Numbered from the stretch's first letter, positions 17,228 through 25,975 are shown. The stretch is DNA of 37,254 bases from Wohlfahrtiimonas chitiniclastica DSM 18708 (GCF_000375345.1 NZ_AQXD01000002.1:90123-127376); one strand, 5' to 3'. Notes: generated by a model from the sequence alone, not told the origin. A program made the numbers and translations.

Positions 17228-17896
17228 GTCTGCCCAATCAATCGGCGTTTTCCCATGTGCGATGAGGTAGGCATTTGCCTTGGAAAATGGGCGCGAGCCA
17301 AAAAATCCACGATATGCCGACAAAGGTGAGGGATGCACAGAGGCAATTACGCAGTGCTTTGACTCATCTATGAGGGCGCGTTTCTTTTGCGCATGGCTGC
17401 CCCATAAGATAAATACGACATGCTCACAGTTTTGATTGATCATGCGGATGGTTTCGTCCGTTAATTGCTGCCAGCCAATGTGCGCATGGGAAGCGGCTTT
17501 TGCAGCTTCAACAGATAGAGAAGTATTCAATAAAAACACTCCTTGCTTTGCCCAATTGATGAGTGAGCCATGAGCGGGCGGCGTAAATCCTTCAATGTCT
17601 GTGCTGAGCTCTTGATAGATGTTGCGAAGCGAAGGTGGTACTTTAATGCCATGATGCACAGAAAAAGCAAGGCCATTGGCTTGATTCGGCCCATGATAAG
17701 GATCTTGCCCTAAAATCACGACTTTCACTTGATCAGGCGGCGTCAGTTGATAGGCACTGTAGCGCTTAGCCTCTGTTGGATAGATGGTTTTTCCGGCATT
17801 TAATTCAGCATTTAAATATGCATAAATGTGTTGGCAATAGGGCTTTTTGCCTTCTGATTGTAGGAAGGGCTGCCAGGATTTTAGGTGGTTTGACAT
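17219..17896 (-). CDS. ung: uracil-DNA glycosylase
   Basis: Family 1 uracil-DNA glycosylase, which removes uracil from DNA at the start of base excision repair. The 225-residue protein has the water-activating motif GQDPYHG (63-69, catalytic D65) and the late HPSPLSAYRGFFG motif (188-200, catalytic H188 and minor-groove loop). Both match the family, as does the length. The frame is open to 17983, but the ATG at 17896 (MSNHLKSW) is downstream of a good promoter on this strand, and the longer form would begin inside the intergenic inverted repeat. It is a single leftward gene between two rightward blocks. Confidence 0.96.
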   Translation of the reverse strand: MSNHLKSWQPFLQSEGKKPYCQHIYAYLNAELNAGKTIYPTEAKRYSAYQLTPPDQVKVVILGQDPYHGPNQANGLAFSVHHGIKVPPSLRNIYQELSTDIEGFTPPAHGSLINWAKQGVFLLNTSLSVEAAKAASHAHIGWQQLTDETIRMINQNCEHVVFILWGSHAQKKRALIDESKHCVIASVHPSPLSAYRGFFGSRPFSKANAYLIAHGKTPIDWADLS

Positions 17897-17935
17897 GGAT
17901 AAATGTTTGACAATAAAATAAATTAATATCCCTGG

Positions 17936-17964
17936 ATTATAACATTTGTTTATAATGCCACCAA
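17936..17964 (-). promoter_or_regulatory. ung promoter
   Basis: On the minus strand, TTGGTG (17959-17964, 3 of 6 matches to TTGACA) is 17 bases before the extended -10 TGT-TATAAT (hexamer 17936-17941). The twelve bases GATTATAACATT around this -10 are identical to those at the ubiD promoter (9440-9451 and 17935-17946). An isolated plus-strand TATAAT lies at 17951-17956 without a good -35. Confidence 0.7.
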
Positions 17965-17968
17965 ATGG

Positions 17969-18050
17969 CGGTGACACATACAATTTTTACCACTCTATTA
18001 ATCACTTAATGATTCAGTTTAAAGAGATATAATGATTGTATGTGTCACCG
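17969..18050. repeat. perfect 16-base inverted repeat around the neuB promoter
   Basis: CGGTGACACATACAAT (17969-17984) and ATTGTATGTGTCACCG (18035-18050) are exact inverted copies separated by 50 bases. The right copy covers the predicted neuB transcription start and is followed at once by TTTTTTGTTTTTATTTT. Read rightward from upstream, the RNA could form a 16-base-pair stem before a U-run, as in an intrinsic terminator with a long loop. The pair could alternatively be two operator sites. No target-site duplication flanks it. Confidence 0.75.
18028..18033 (+). promoter_or_regulatory. predicted -10 of the neuB operon
   Basis: Consensus TATAAT at 18028-18033, with only a weak -35 (TTAATG at 18006-18011, 16-base spacer). 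Transcription would start near 18040, inside the right arm of the inverted repeat, giving a leader of about 40 bases. The poor -35 suggests a need for an activator, or low basal activity. Confidence 0.5.
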
Positions 18051-18080
18051 TTTTTTGTTTTTATTTTCCAAGGAATCATT

Positions 18081-19112
18081 ATGAAAATTGGTCATTTAGA
18101 GATCAGTCGCACGAGTCAGCCGATTGTGATTGTGGAAATTGGCATCAATCATGAAGGTTCATTACGTACAGCCTGTGAAATGGTGGATGCCGCCCATCAG
18201 GCAGGTGCACAAATCATCAAACATCAAACCCATATTGTGGAAGATGAGATGAGTCAAGCGGCTAAATCTGTCATCCCTGGCAATGCAGATGTGTCAATTT
18301 ACGACATTATGGCGCGCTGTGCGCTCAATGAGCAAGATGAGCGGGCATTAAAAGATTATGTGGAATCTAAGGGGATGGTCTTTATCAGCACGCCTTTTTC
18401 ACGGGCGGCCGCTGATCGTTTAGAACGTATGAATGTGCCCGCGTATAAAATTGGGTCAGGTGAATGCAATAATTATCCATTGCTTGAACACATTGCAAAA
18501 TTTGGTAAGCCCATCATTTTAAGTACGGGCATGAATGATTTGGCAAGTGTGCAAAAAGCTGTGGCAATTTTTGAGGCCCATGGGGTGCCGTATGCTTTGC
18601 TGCACACCACCAATTTGTATCCAACGCCTGCACATCTGGTGCGTTTAGGGGCGATGGAGGTACTGGCCGATGCATTTGTCAATGCACCGTTTGGGCTTTC
18701 TGATCACACCACCTCAAATTTGGCTTGTTTTGCTGCGGTGGCACTGGGCGCTACGCTGTTAGAGCGCCACTTTACGGATCATAAGTCACGCCCTGGGCCA
18801 GACATTATCAATTCGATGGATGCCCAAGAATTGTCTGAACTCATTCATGGCAGTCGCCTCATTCATCAAATGCGAGGCGGGGAGAAAAAAGCGGTACCTG
18901 AAGAGCAAGTGACCATTGATTTTGCCTTTGCCACGGTTGTCAGCATTCGTAACATCGCTAAAGGTGAAACATTGACGATGGACAATGTATGGGTCAAGCG
19001 TCCTGGTACGGGTGACATTAAAGCAGAGCACTTTAAAAGTTTACTGGGTAAAAAAGCAACGCGTGACATTGCCTTGGATGAGCAGTTGCGTTGGAGTGAC
19101 ATCGATGGCTAA
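18081..19112 (+). CDS. neuB: N-acetylneuraminate synthase
   Basis: Condenses N-acetylmannosamine with phosphoenolpyruvate to N-acetylneuraminic acid. The 343-residue protein has a TIM-barrel (about 15-270) with EIGINHEGS (19-27), the [13 protein letters not shown] stretch (123-135), SDHT (207-210) and ERHFTD (228-233). A C-terminal antifreeze-like (SAF) domain follows (about 280-343). Long stretches read like the Neisseria meningitidis sialic acid synthase, for example [11 protein letters not shown] and [11 protein letters not shown], which favours true sialic acid over legionaminic or pseudaminic acid. The ATG at 18081 follows CCAAGGA; the longer frame from 18036 lies inside the inverted repeat. 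Its end overlaps neuC by 8 bases. Confidence 0.94.
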   Translation: MKIGHLEISRTSQPIVIVEIGINHEGSLRTACEMVDAAHQAGAQIIKHQTHIVEDEMSQAAKSVIPGNADVSIYDIMARCALNEQDERALKDYVESKGMVFISTPFSRAAADRLERMNVPAYKIGSGECNNYPLLEHIAKFGKPIILSTGMNDLASVQKAVAIFEAHGVPYALLHTTNLYPTPAHLVRLGAMEVLADAFVNAPFGLSDHTTSNLACFAAVALGATLLERHFTDHKSRPGPDIINSMDAQELSELIHGSRLIHQMRGGEKKAVPEEQVTIDFAFATVVSIRNIAKGETLTMDNVWVKRPGTGDIKAEHFKSLLGKKATRDIALDEQLRWSDIDG

Positions 19113-20241
19113 AGTCATCTTATTTGTGACTGGTACGCGTGCAGATTTTGGCAAGTTAAAAGCCCTTATTCAAGCCACAGACATGCTAGAAGGGTTTGAG
19201 TATCGTCTATTTGTGACGGGCATGCACATGATGGCACGTTATGGTCATACGTATCGGGAGATCGAAAAATCTGGCTTTACAATGGAAAAATATTGTAATC
19301 AATACCCCAATGAGCCGATGGATCTCATTTTAGCTAATACCATCAATGGCTTGTCGCGTTATGTGCATGAGATGCGGCCAGATGCCATTGTCATTCATGG
19401 GGATCGTGTGGAAGCGCTTGCAGGCGCAATTGTGGGCAGCATCAGCAACATCCGTGTGATTCACATTGAAGGTGGAGAGCGAAGTGGCACCATTGATGAT
19501 TCATTGCGCCATGCCATTACTAAGTTATCCCATGTACATTGCGTGGCCAATGCAGAGGCAAAAGCACGCGTGATACAGTTAGGTGAAGCTGCGAAATCCA
19601 TTTATGTGATGGGTTCTGCGGACATTGATTATATGAATCCTGAGCAATTGCCCAACTTAACAGAAGTCAAAGATCGTTATGACATTCCTTTTGATCGCTA
19701 TCACATAGTTCTCTTTCATCCTGTGACCACAGAAGTTGAGCAGATGGCACAACATGCGCGGGCATTGGTGGATGCATTATTGGCATCTAGCGATGCATTC
19801 ATTGTGATTTATCCAAACAATGACAATGGCACCCATGACATTTTACGTGAATACGAGCGTTTACAAGGCAATCCACGCATTAAAATTTATCCTTCTGTGC
19901 GTTTTGAATATTTTTTAACATTGATTCATCATGCGGTTTCCATCATTGGTAATTCAAGTGCGGGCATTCGGGAAGCGCCGATTTTTGGTGTACCTTCCAT
20001 CAATATTGGCACGCGTCAAAGCTTGCGCTTTAAGAGTGAATCCATCATCGATTGTGATTATGATCAAAGGGAGATTATGCAGGCGATTGCTACAGTGAAT
20101 CAATTGACGGAACGCTTTGCAGCGTGTGAGTATTTTGGCACCGGGGACAGTCAGGCACGCTTTTGTCAGATGCTAACCGATGAGGCAATGTGGCAAATGC
20201 CGCTGCAAAAAGTGTTTCATGATGTCATGGTGGAGGGATAG
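19105..20241 (+). CDS. neuC: UDP-N-acetylglucosamine 2-epimerase (hydrolysing)
   Basis: Makes N-acetylmannosamine and UDP from UDP-GlcNAc, supplying NeuB. The 378-residue GT-B-like protein starts [17 protein letters not shown] and carries [18 protein letters not shown] (about 159-176) and the UDP-binding region [24 protein letters not shown] ([11 protein letters not shown] at about 289-299). Sequence is close in pattern to the meningococcal sialic acid enzyme. The ATG at 19105 overlaps neuB by 8 bases and is chosen over a longer frame from 18985. neuA follows 1 base after the stop. Confidence 0.94.
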   Translation: MAKVILFVTGTRADFGKLKALIQATDMLEGFEYRLFVTGMHMMARYGHTYREIEKSGFTMEKYCNQYPNEPMDLILANTINGLSRYVHEMRPDAIVIHGDRVEALAGAIVGSISNIRVIHIEGGERSGTIDDSLRHAITKLSHVHCVANAEAKARVIQLGEAAKSIYVMGSADIDYMNPEQLPNLTEVKDRYDIPFDRYHIVLFHPVTTEVEQMAQHARALVDALLASSDAFIVIYPNNDNGTHDILREYERLQGNPRIKIYPSVRFEYFLTLIHHAVSIIGNSSAGIREAPIFGVPSINIGTRQSLRFKSESIIDCDYDQREIMQAIATVNQLTERFAACEYFGTGDSQARFCQMLTDEAMWQMPLQKVFHDVMVEG

Positions 20242-20242
20242 C

Positions 20243-20917
20243 ATGATTGGCATCATCACTGCGCGTGGCGGCAGCAAAGGCATTGTACAAAAAAACATTG
20301 CGCCCTTAGCCGGCACACCACTGATTGTCTATACATTGCAAGCAGCAATCGATGCTGATGCATTCACGCGCATCATTGTGTCCACTGATTGTGCTGCCAT
20401 TGCGGATGTGTGTGCAGCATATCCTGTTGAGGTGGTGTTGCGTCCTGCATTACTGGCCACGGACACGGCAAGCAGTGTTGATACGGTTGCACATGTTTTA
20501 TCTGCTTGCCAAATTCCTGAGACAGAAGATTTTATGCTGCTTCAACCCACATCACCCCTACGTACAGCGGCGCATATTTGTGCCGCCATTGAGTGTTATC
20601 AGAGTCAATCAGCTGCAGTTTTGGTGAGTGTATGTGCCACAACGCATCCGCCTCATAAATGTTTGGTGAAGGTTGGGGATGATTATCAGCCGTTGTTTGA
20701 TTGGGCGCATTTGAGCATGCCAAGGCAACAATTGCCCGAGACACATCACATCAATGGTGCCATATATATCTGCCAAGTGGCTGCTTTTTTAAAGGCGCAG
20801 AGCTTTTTTGCAGAGCCATTGGCCATTTATGAGATGGATGCACTGAGCAGCGTGGACATCGACACGCCATTGGATCTGGCATATGCAGAGTTTTTATTGC
20901 AGCAGGCGGTGCCATGA
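20243..20917 (+). CDS. neuA: CMP-N-acetylneuraminate cytidylyltransferase
   Basis: Activates sialic acid with CTP to CMP-sialic acid, the donor for sialyltransferases. The 224-residue protein has the nucleotide-binding loop ITARGGSKGIVQKN (about 5-18), LLQPTSPLRT (about 93-102), PRQQLPE plus the NGAIYI strand, and the metal-binding SSVDIDTPLD near the C-terminus. GGAGGG precedes the ATG at 20243. It overlaps the flippase gene by 4 bases (ATGA). No neuD acetyltransferase is present in this operon. Confidence 0.93.
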   Translation: MIGIITARGGSKGIVQKNIAPLAGTPLIVYTLQAAIDADAFTRIIVSTDCAAIADVCAAYPVEVVLRPALLATDTASSVDTVAHVLSACQIPETEDFMLLQPTSPLRTAAHICAAIECYQSQSAAVLVSVCATTHPPHKCLVKVGDDYQPLFDWAHLSMPRQQLPETHHINGAIYICQVAAFLKAQSFFAEPLAIYEMDALSSVDIDTPLDLAYAEFLLQQAVP

Positions 20918-22125
20918 AGTCTACTTTATTGAAAGAGAGCAGCATTTATTTAGGCGGAGAATTGATCAGTAAAGCGCTGCCATTTTTATTGTTGCCCTAT
21001 TTAACGCGCGCCCTTGGCACAGAAGGATTTGGTGAGCTCTCTTATTACATGGTGTGGTTAGCACTCATCACTATTGGCATGAGCATGAGTCAAGAGGGTG
21101 CGATTGCTCGGTATTACTATTTTTATGGGCGTCGTGCACTGCCGATGGTGATGTGGGCGGGCTACTTAATGAGCGGGGCTGCGGCATTGGTACTGATGAT
21201 CATCGCCATCAGTTATGGCTCAGCCGTTGGCATTTATTTAACGCTGATCGCTTTATTGCAAACGGCATTGGGCGTGCAGCTTTCTTTGCGGCAATGCCAG
21301 CGACAAAGCGTGGCTTACATTACCATTCAAAGTCTATTTTCTCTCAGCAATGTTGCACTGACGCTGTTTTTCTTGCATGTGTGGCAACCGACAGCAACGC
21401 TCGTCAATGATCGTTTGTTGGCAATGTTATTGGCCAATGGTATTGCCTTTATGGTGGCGATCAGATGGGGCAGGCAAACATTAAACATGCGCATTCGTCC
21501 ATCCTTTCGGCAATTGCGCTTAGGTTTGCAATACATTTTGGCATTTGGTGTGCCGTTGATTTTTCATCATCTGAGTTTTTTTGTCAAAGGGCAGGTGGAT
21601 CGCTTTTTCATTTATCAACATTATGAGTCCTCTGAGCTTGGGGTTTATTCAGCAGGTGTACAACTTGCTGCGATTCTCCCCATTTTATTGATGGCCGTGA
21701 ATAAGGCATTATTGCCCCATTTTTATGGCAGCCTTAAACGTAATCAAGCTGCCGTGCGGGCAAAACTCCCTCGTTATTTTGTGATCAGTTTAGGCGGCGT
21801 ATGTTTACCAGCAATGATTGCTGCGGCACTGCCAAACAGTTTGTATCTATGGTTTTTAGGGGAGCATTATGGCGAGAGCCAATATTACACCGTATTTTAT
21901 CTTTTAGGATATGGATTGACGGTGCCTTACTTAATTGTGGTCAATTATCTATTTTATTTAGGTTTAAATAAACAGATCGCCGCCGGTAGCTTGATGAGCG
22001 CGGTGGTGTACTTAGGATTGCTGCTGATTTTTGGACAGTTTTCCATGCAATGGATTCCGTTTGCTTTGATTTTCAGTAACCTCTTTTTAATTGGGTATTT
22101 AGTGCGATGCGTAAAGAAACATTAG
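20914..22125 (+). CDS. wzx: Wzx-type oligosaccharide flippase (first copy)
   Basis: A 403-residue membrane protein of the polysaccharide flippase group (MOP superfamily). It has about 12 hydrophobic helices, the N-terminal ELISKALPFLLLPYLTRALGTEGFGELSY typical of Wzx (key residues L-P-Y-L-T-R-x-L-G near 27-36), and basic residues in the mid-section (VDRFFIYQHY). It should flip undecaprenol-linked oligosaccharides, here presumably a sialic-acid-containing or precursor glycan. It overlaps neuA by 4 bases and the sialyltransferase by 19 bases. A second flippase is encoded at 30908. Confidence 0.85.
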   Translation: MKSTLLKESSIYLGGELISKALPFLLLPYLTRALGTEGFGELSYYMVWLALITIGMSMSQEGAIARYYYFYGRRALPMVMWAGYLMSGAAALVLMIIAISYGSAVGIYLTLIALLQTALGVQLSLRQCQRQSVAYITIQSLFSLSNVALTLFFLHVWQPTATLVNDRLLAMLLANGIAFMVAIRWGRQTLNMRIRPSFRQLRLGLQYILAFGVPLIFHHLSFFVKGQVDRFFIYQHYESSELGVYSAGVQLAAILPILLMAVNKALLPHFYGSLKRNQAAVRAKLPRYFVISLGGVCLPAMIAAALPNSLYLWFLGEHYGESQYYTVFYLLGYGLTVPYLIVVNYLFYLGLNKQIAAGSLMSAVVYLGLLLIFGQFSMQWIPFALIFSNLFLIGYLVRCVKKH

Positions 22126-23063
22126 AAGCGGTGTTCATCTGTTTGACGCCATTACAGATGGTGATTGCAGAAGCCATCATTCGTAACAATAACATTCAGC
22201 GCTATGGCGTGCTTGGCATTTTTGCAGATGAATCGAAGCATAAATATTATTTTGAGCGTTTAACAAAGAATGCAATCTGGCATCACCATTATGTACAGCC
22301 CACAGGATTGCATGGATTGTCGGTGATTCGTGCCGTGCGAGCCTTTAGACAAAAGATGCTGCAAGCATTGTCAATGTATACGATTGATACGCTCTATTTG
22401 GCATCGATTAGCCATCCGTATCTACAAGCATTGGTGTACCGTCTGCCTTTTGAGGCTTTACATACGTTTGATGATGGTTTAGCAAACATCTATCCGCATT
22501 CCCATTATTACGCGGATGATTGTACGCAGGGCTATAAAAAAAGAGTGTGGCAATATTTAGTGGGCAAACATTCAACGCGCGAAATGCGGGCATTGAGTAA
22601 AAAGCATTGGACGATTTATGCAAATCATCCGAACATTATTGAGAAGATTGAGCCATTGACATTATTTCCCATTGAAATGGATGATCAGCCACGCACAGGG
22701 CAGATCAATATTTTGCTTGGGCAACCATTGTATGAAATGTATCCGCAATGTGATCAAGCCTTTATGGAACAGGTGATTGACGCCTTAAAGATTGAATACT
22801 ATTTTCCGCACCCGAGAGAAAACTATGTTTTGAATCATATGGTTAATGTGATGGATTCGCCGCTCATTTTTGAAGCGTACGTTGCAAATTTGTATCAAAC
22901 CCATGATGTGGCGGTGATCAATGTCTATTCATTTTTCAGCTCTGTGTTGGTCAATGTTGCCCATTATCCATTTGTCAAAACATATGCCATTGATGTTGAT
23001 GCGATTGATCGAGACATTTATGCAGTGCTCGATGCGGTTGGGGTTGAGCGGGTGAAAATATGA
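22107..23063 (+). CDS. GT52 family sialyltransferase (Lst-like)
   Basis: A 318-residue inverting glycosyltransferase resembling the GT52 family, whose best-known member is the Neisseria lipooligosaccharide alpha-2,3-sialyltransferase Lst. Matching blocks are the N-terminal CLTPLQMVIAEAI, TFDDGLANI (120-128), NILLGQPLYEM (201-211), YYFPHPRENY (231-240) and INVYSFFSSVL (271-281). It lacks the N-terminal membrane anchor of Lst. Directly following neuBCA, it is the likely acceptor-side enzyme, moving sialic acid from CMP-sialic acid to a galactose-like residue. Some GT52 members transfer other sugars, so donor is inferred. It overlaps both neighbours (19 and 4 bases). Confidence 0.82.
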   Translation: MRKETLEAVFICLTPLQMVIAEAIIRNNNIQRYGVLGIFADESKHKYYFERLTKNAIWHHHYVQPTGLHGLSVIRAVRAFRQKMLQALSMYTIDTLYLASISHPYLQALVYRLPFEALHTFDDGLANIYPHSHYYADDCTQGYKKRVWQYLVGKHSTREMRALSKKHWTIYANHPNIIEKIEPLTLFPIEMDDQPRTGQINILLGQPLYEMYPQCDQAFMEQVIDALKIEYYFPHPRENYVLNHMVNVMDSPLIFEAYVANLYQTHDVAVINVYSFFSSVLVNVAHYPFVKTYAIDVDAIDRDIYAVLDAVGVERVKI

Positions 23064-24022
23064 AAATATCGGTGATTGTGCCTGTCTATAAGGTCGAAAA
23101 ATATATTGGCAAATGCATACAAAGTTTATTAGATCAAACCCATACCAATTTTGAAGCTTTAATTGTGGATGATGGCAGTCCTGATCGATCGATTGACATT
23201 GCTAAAGAAATGGTGGGGAATGATCCGCGTTTTATTTTCTTAGAAAAAGAAAATGGTGGATTATCCAGTGCCCGAAATTATGGCTTAGATCACGCAACGG
23301 GTGATTATATTGCTTTTTTAGATTCAGATGATTGGTTAAAACCCACAACGTTTCAATTATGTTGCACAGCATTTCAGCCAGATGTAGACGTTGTTTTATT
23401 CGGCATAGAGGTTGTGAATGAGCAGGGAAATATTCAGCACCATATGATGCCAGATCTACAGGCATATTATGCTCAACAAGATATATTGTTGCTCAATGAA
23501 ACCATTAATTTCTCGGTATGGAATAAAATGTATCGACAGAGTGTTTGGCAGCATCGTAGATTTGTGACAGGCTTGATTTATGAAGACAAAGAGCTGATGG
23601 GCATCTTGTTATATCATAAGAAAATGGTGGTTTTAAAAACAGCGCTGTATTGTTATGTGCAGCGCACAGGATCGATCATGAATTCTTATCATCAAAATAC
23701 GCTGAACAGTTTGCAATATATTTATGGGCAATATCACAAGTTCTTAGTGAGAGAAGGATTGTTCGATCAATATAAGGATTATTATCAACGAGGTTATATT
23801 AAGTATTGTCTGTATAGTATGGCGTTACAAGTGTGTCATTATAAAGGTGATGCTCGTGTATATCGAGATGATATTCTCATGAAATTAGAGACAAGATTGA
23901 TTTCGATAAAAAATATCATTCATCATTACGGTTTGATGTCTAAATACACCATAGTGTCCGTTGCATTTTTACTCATGCCCAGAATATTTGCCTATGCTCT
24001 TAAGAAGTGGAGACATTTATAA
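23060..24022 (+). CDS. GT2 family glycosyltransferase
   Basis: A 320-residue GT-A enzyme. The N-terminal domain has ISVIVPVYKVEKYIGKCI, the nucleotide-binding VDDGSPD (about 36-42), ENGGLSSARNYGLDHA and the metal-binding FLDSDDW (about 91-97). The C-terminal part (about 230-320) ends in a hydrophobic stretch followed by basic residues, likely a membrane association. Sugar donor unknown. It overlaps the sialyltransferase by 4 bases and the next gene by 1 (TAATG). Confidence 0.88.
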   Translation: MKISVIVPVYKVEKYIGKCIQSLLDQTHTNFEALIVDDGSPDRSIDIAKEMVGNDPRFIFLEKENGGLSSARNYGLDHATGDYIAFLDSDDWLKPTTFQLCCTAFQPDVDVVLFGIEVVNEQGNIQHHMMPDLQAYYAQQDILLLNETINFSVWNKMYRQSVWQHRRFVTGLIYEDKELMGILLYHKKMVVLKTALYCYVQRTGSIMNSYHQNTLNSLQYIYGQYHKFLVREGLFDQYKDYYQRGYIKYCLYSMALQVCHYKGDARVYRDDILMKLETRLISIKNIIHHYGLMSKYTIVSVAFLLMPRIFAYALKKWRHL

Positions 24023-25134
24023 TGGGTCAGGGGATCAAAAAAATTGCACTCATTGCTGACTCAGAAGGATATGGCGGCTTAGCAAAATCTACTGAAAGAT
24101 TAACCACTGCACTAGTGGGGCAGGGGGAAAATGCTACAGCATTTTATATCCCCTCTGGGAAGTTTGGTTTTTTACAAAGCTATGTGAGGTTTTTTAGAAC
24201 ATTGCGGAAGTTTGATGTATTGATTTTAATGCATTTTCCTGCAATTTTAATGGGCATTTGCTTACGCATTATGAGATTGCAATCATGCAAAATTAATGTG
24301 ATCCATACGGATCTCGTAGGGTTTTATCAGCAGTGTTCATGGTTTAAAAAAGGTGTTTTACGATTACTGATCCATTGTATTCGAAATGAAAAAATGGTTT
24401 TTGTCTCTTATGAGGCAGCAGAGCGTGCACAAACCTATTTTAATTTAAGTGATGTGCTGACCATTTATAATTTAGTGGATGAGTTTATTGATCCTATGGA
24501 AAACAATGGGCAAGGACCAGTACAAAAGAAGCAGTTTTCATTTGGATGTATCGCACGCTTACATGAAAGTAAAAATATTGATGTTTTAATTAAGGTGTTT
24601 GCTGCTGTTGCAAAGCAATATCCGGCAGGATTTTTAACATTAAAAATTTATGGTGATGGTCCAGAGTATGCGCGATTGAAAGATTACGCTGCAGGATTTT
24701 TAGCACAGAATGTGATTCAATTTTATGGTTATGTTGATGATGTAAAAATCATCTATCCATCACTAGATGCAGTGGTGAGCTTATCGAGTATTGAAGGACT
24801 ACCATTAGTCATTTTAGAGGGGCTTGGGCATGGTAAACCCATTTTTCATACGGCGTGTCCTTGTGGGCCAATGGAGATTTTAAATCCTAATGTGAATCAT
24901 CGATGGCAAGAAAATCAATGGTGCATCAGAACACGTTATGGCTTTTTATTGCGTCCTGAACCACAGGTTCAACATTATGTTTGTGAGCTGTCTGAATATC
25001 AACATCATTATGTTACAGCATTGGTCAGTTTTATTGAATATTATTTGCATCATGCGATTGAGCAATATGATTTTTCACAATTTTCTCAAGAAAATATTGT
25101 CCAAAAATGGCAACAATTAATCAGAGGTGAATAG
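24022..25134 (+). CDS. GT4 family glycosyltransferase
   Basis: A 370-residue GT-B glycosyltransferase. It opens with KKIALIADSEGYGGLAKST; the C-terminal domain has FGCIARLHESKNIDVLI, LKIYGDGPE and the donor motif SSIEGLPLVILEGLGHGKPI (E-x7-E, about 257-276). The ATG at 24022 overlaps the previous stop (TAATG); an in-frame GTG at 24007 is less likely. Donor and acceptor unknown. GC is already somewhat lower than in the neu genes. Confidence 0.86.
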   Translation: MGQGIKKIALIADSEGYGGLAKSTERLTTALVGQGENATAFYIPSGKFGFLQSYVRFFRTLRKFDVLILMHFPAILMGICLRIMRLQSCKINVIHTDLVGFYQQCSWFKKGVLRLLIHCIRNEKMVFVSYEAAERAQTYFNLSDVLTIYNLVDEFIDPMENNGQGPVQKKQFSFGCIARLHESKNIDVLIKVFAAVAKQYPAGFLTLKIYGDGPEYARLKDYAAGFLAQNVIQFYGYVDDVKIIYPSLDAVVSLSSIEGLPLVILEGLGHGKPIFHTACPCGPMEILNPNVNHRWQENQWCIRTRYGFLLRPEPQVQHYVCELSEYQHHYVTALVSFIEYYLHHAIEQYDFSQFSQENIVQKWQQLIRGE

Positions 25135-25135
25135 T

Positions 25136-25864
25136 ATGTTCAGTATTATCATGCCCGTTCATAATGGTGAAGCCTTCATTAAAGCGGCGATTGACAGTGT
25201 ATTGGCGCAGTCTTATTACGAATATGAGCTCATCATTATCAATGATGCTTCAACTGATCAGAGTCTTGCAATGATTGATGCATATCGAGCTCAAGATGAG
25301 CGGATTGTTTTATTGCATTCTCAAGAAAGGGGAGTGGCTGCAGCCCGAAATGTTGGTATTGCTGCAGCAAAGTATCGCTACATTTGTTTTTTAGATTGTG
25401 ATGATGTGTGGTTGCCACATAAGCTTGAGCAGTCTTTCGCTTACTTTGCACAGGGTCATACGATGCTCTATGCCTTTTACACGCGTTGTAATGCAAAAAA
25501 TGAGGTTCTCAATCTCGTTAAAGCCCCTTTAGTCATCGATTATGAACATTTATTAAAGGGCAATTGTATTGGCAATTTAACTGGCGCTTATGACAGTACA
25601 GTGCTTGGTAAGTTTTATCAGGAAAATATTCGCCATGAAGATTACAGAATGTGGCTCAGTATTGTTAAAAAAGCTGGGTATGGCATCTGTATTCCTGAAA
25701 GCTTGGCTTATTACCGTGTGAACGCGGGATCACTTTCGAGTAATAAATTTAAAAGTTTATTGTGGACATGGCGCATGTATCGTAAGCACTTAGGGTATGG
25801 TCTGTGGCAATCTTTATATTATTGGTGTCATGCTGTGGTTAGAATGTTGAATAAACGCTTCTAA
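25136..25864 (+). CDS. GT2 family glycosyltransferase
   Basis: A 242-residue GT-A enzyme with FSIIMPVHNGEAFIKAAI, INDASTDQS (about 35-43), GVAAARNVGIA and the metal-binding CFLDCDDVW (about 83-91). AGAGGTGA lies before the ATG at 25136; an in-frame GTG at 25127 is the alternative. A late DYRMWLSIVKKAGYG motif is the usual ED-Y/W catalytic region (here HEDYRMW). It is the last gene of the first polysaccharide module; a 111-base gap follows. Confidence 0.86.
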   Translation: MFSIIMPVHNGEAFIKAAIDSVLAQSYYEYELIIINDASTDQSLAMIDAYRAQDERIVLLHSQERGVAAARNVGIAAAKYRYICFLDCDDVWLPHKLEQSFAYFAQGHTMLYAFYTRCNAKNEVLNLVKAPLVIDYEHLLKGNCIGNLTGAYDSTVLGKFYQENIRHEDYRMWLSIVKKAGYGICIPESLAYYRVNAGSLSSNKFKSLLWTWRMYRKHLGYGLWQSLYYWCHAVVRMLNKRF

Positions 25865-25939
25865 ATGAGAGAAAATTTAGCGAGGTTAATTTCAAAAATG
25901 GTTTATACTAGTAACAAGTAATAGTAAAAAATTTATATT

Positions 25940-25958
25940 ATCAATAAAGAATATTGAT
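25940..25958. repeat. short inverted repeat in module gap
   Basis: ATCAATA (25940-25946) and TATTGAT (25952-25958) form a 7-base inverted repeat in the AT-rich gap (25865-25975) between the two polysaccharide modules. The gap also has AT-rich -10-like hexamers (for example TATACT in 25900-25910). It may hold an internal promoter or a regulator site, but I see no convincing -35. No U-run follows, so it is not a clear terminator. Confidence 0.35.
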
Positions 25959-25975
25959 TAATTAGCAAATACAGT

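Noticed and set aside
17907-17912. Perfect TTGACA on the plus strand inside the start of ung's leader
   Set aside because: No -10 hexamer lies 16-18 bases downstream; the nearest TATAAT is 38 bases away.
17967-17977. GGCGGTGACAC resembling the ops element (GGCGGTAG) found before capsule and O-antigen clusters
   Set aside because: Only the first six bases match, and the rest of the JUMPstart context is absent; it is more simply part of the perfect inverted repeat.
17897-17983. Longer Ung with 29 extra N-terminal residues
   Set aside because: Would start within the inverted repeat and upstream of the predicted promoter; homologues start near MSNHLKSW.
17969-18050. Miniature transposable element with 16-base terminal repeats
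   Set aside because: Size and perfect ends would fit, but the flanks (CAAATGG on the left, TTTTTTG on the right) show no target duplication and no second copy is in the window. Kept only as an alternative.
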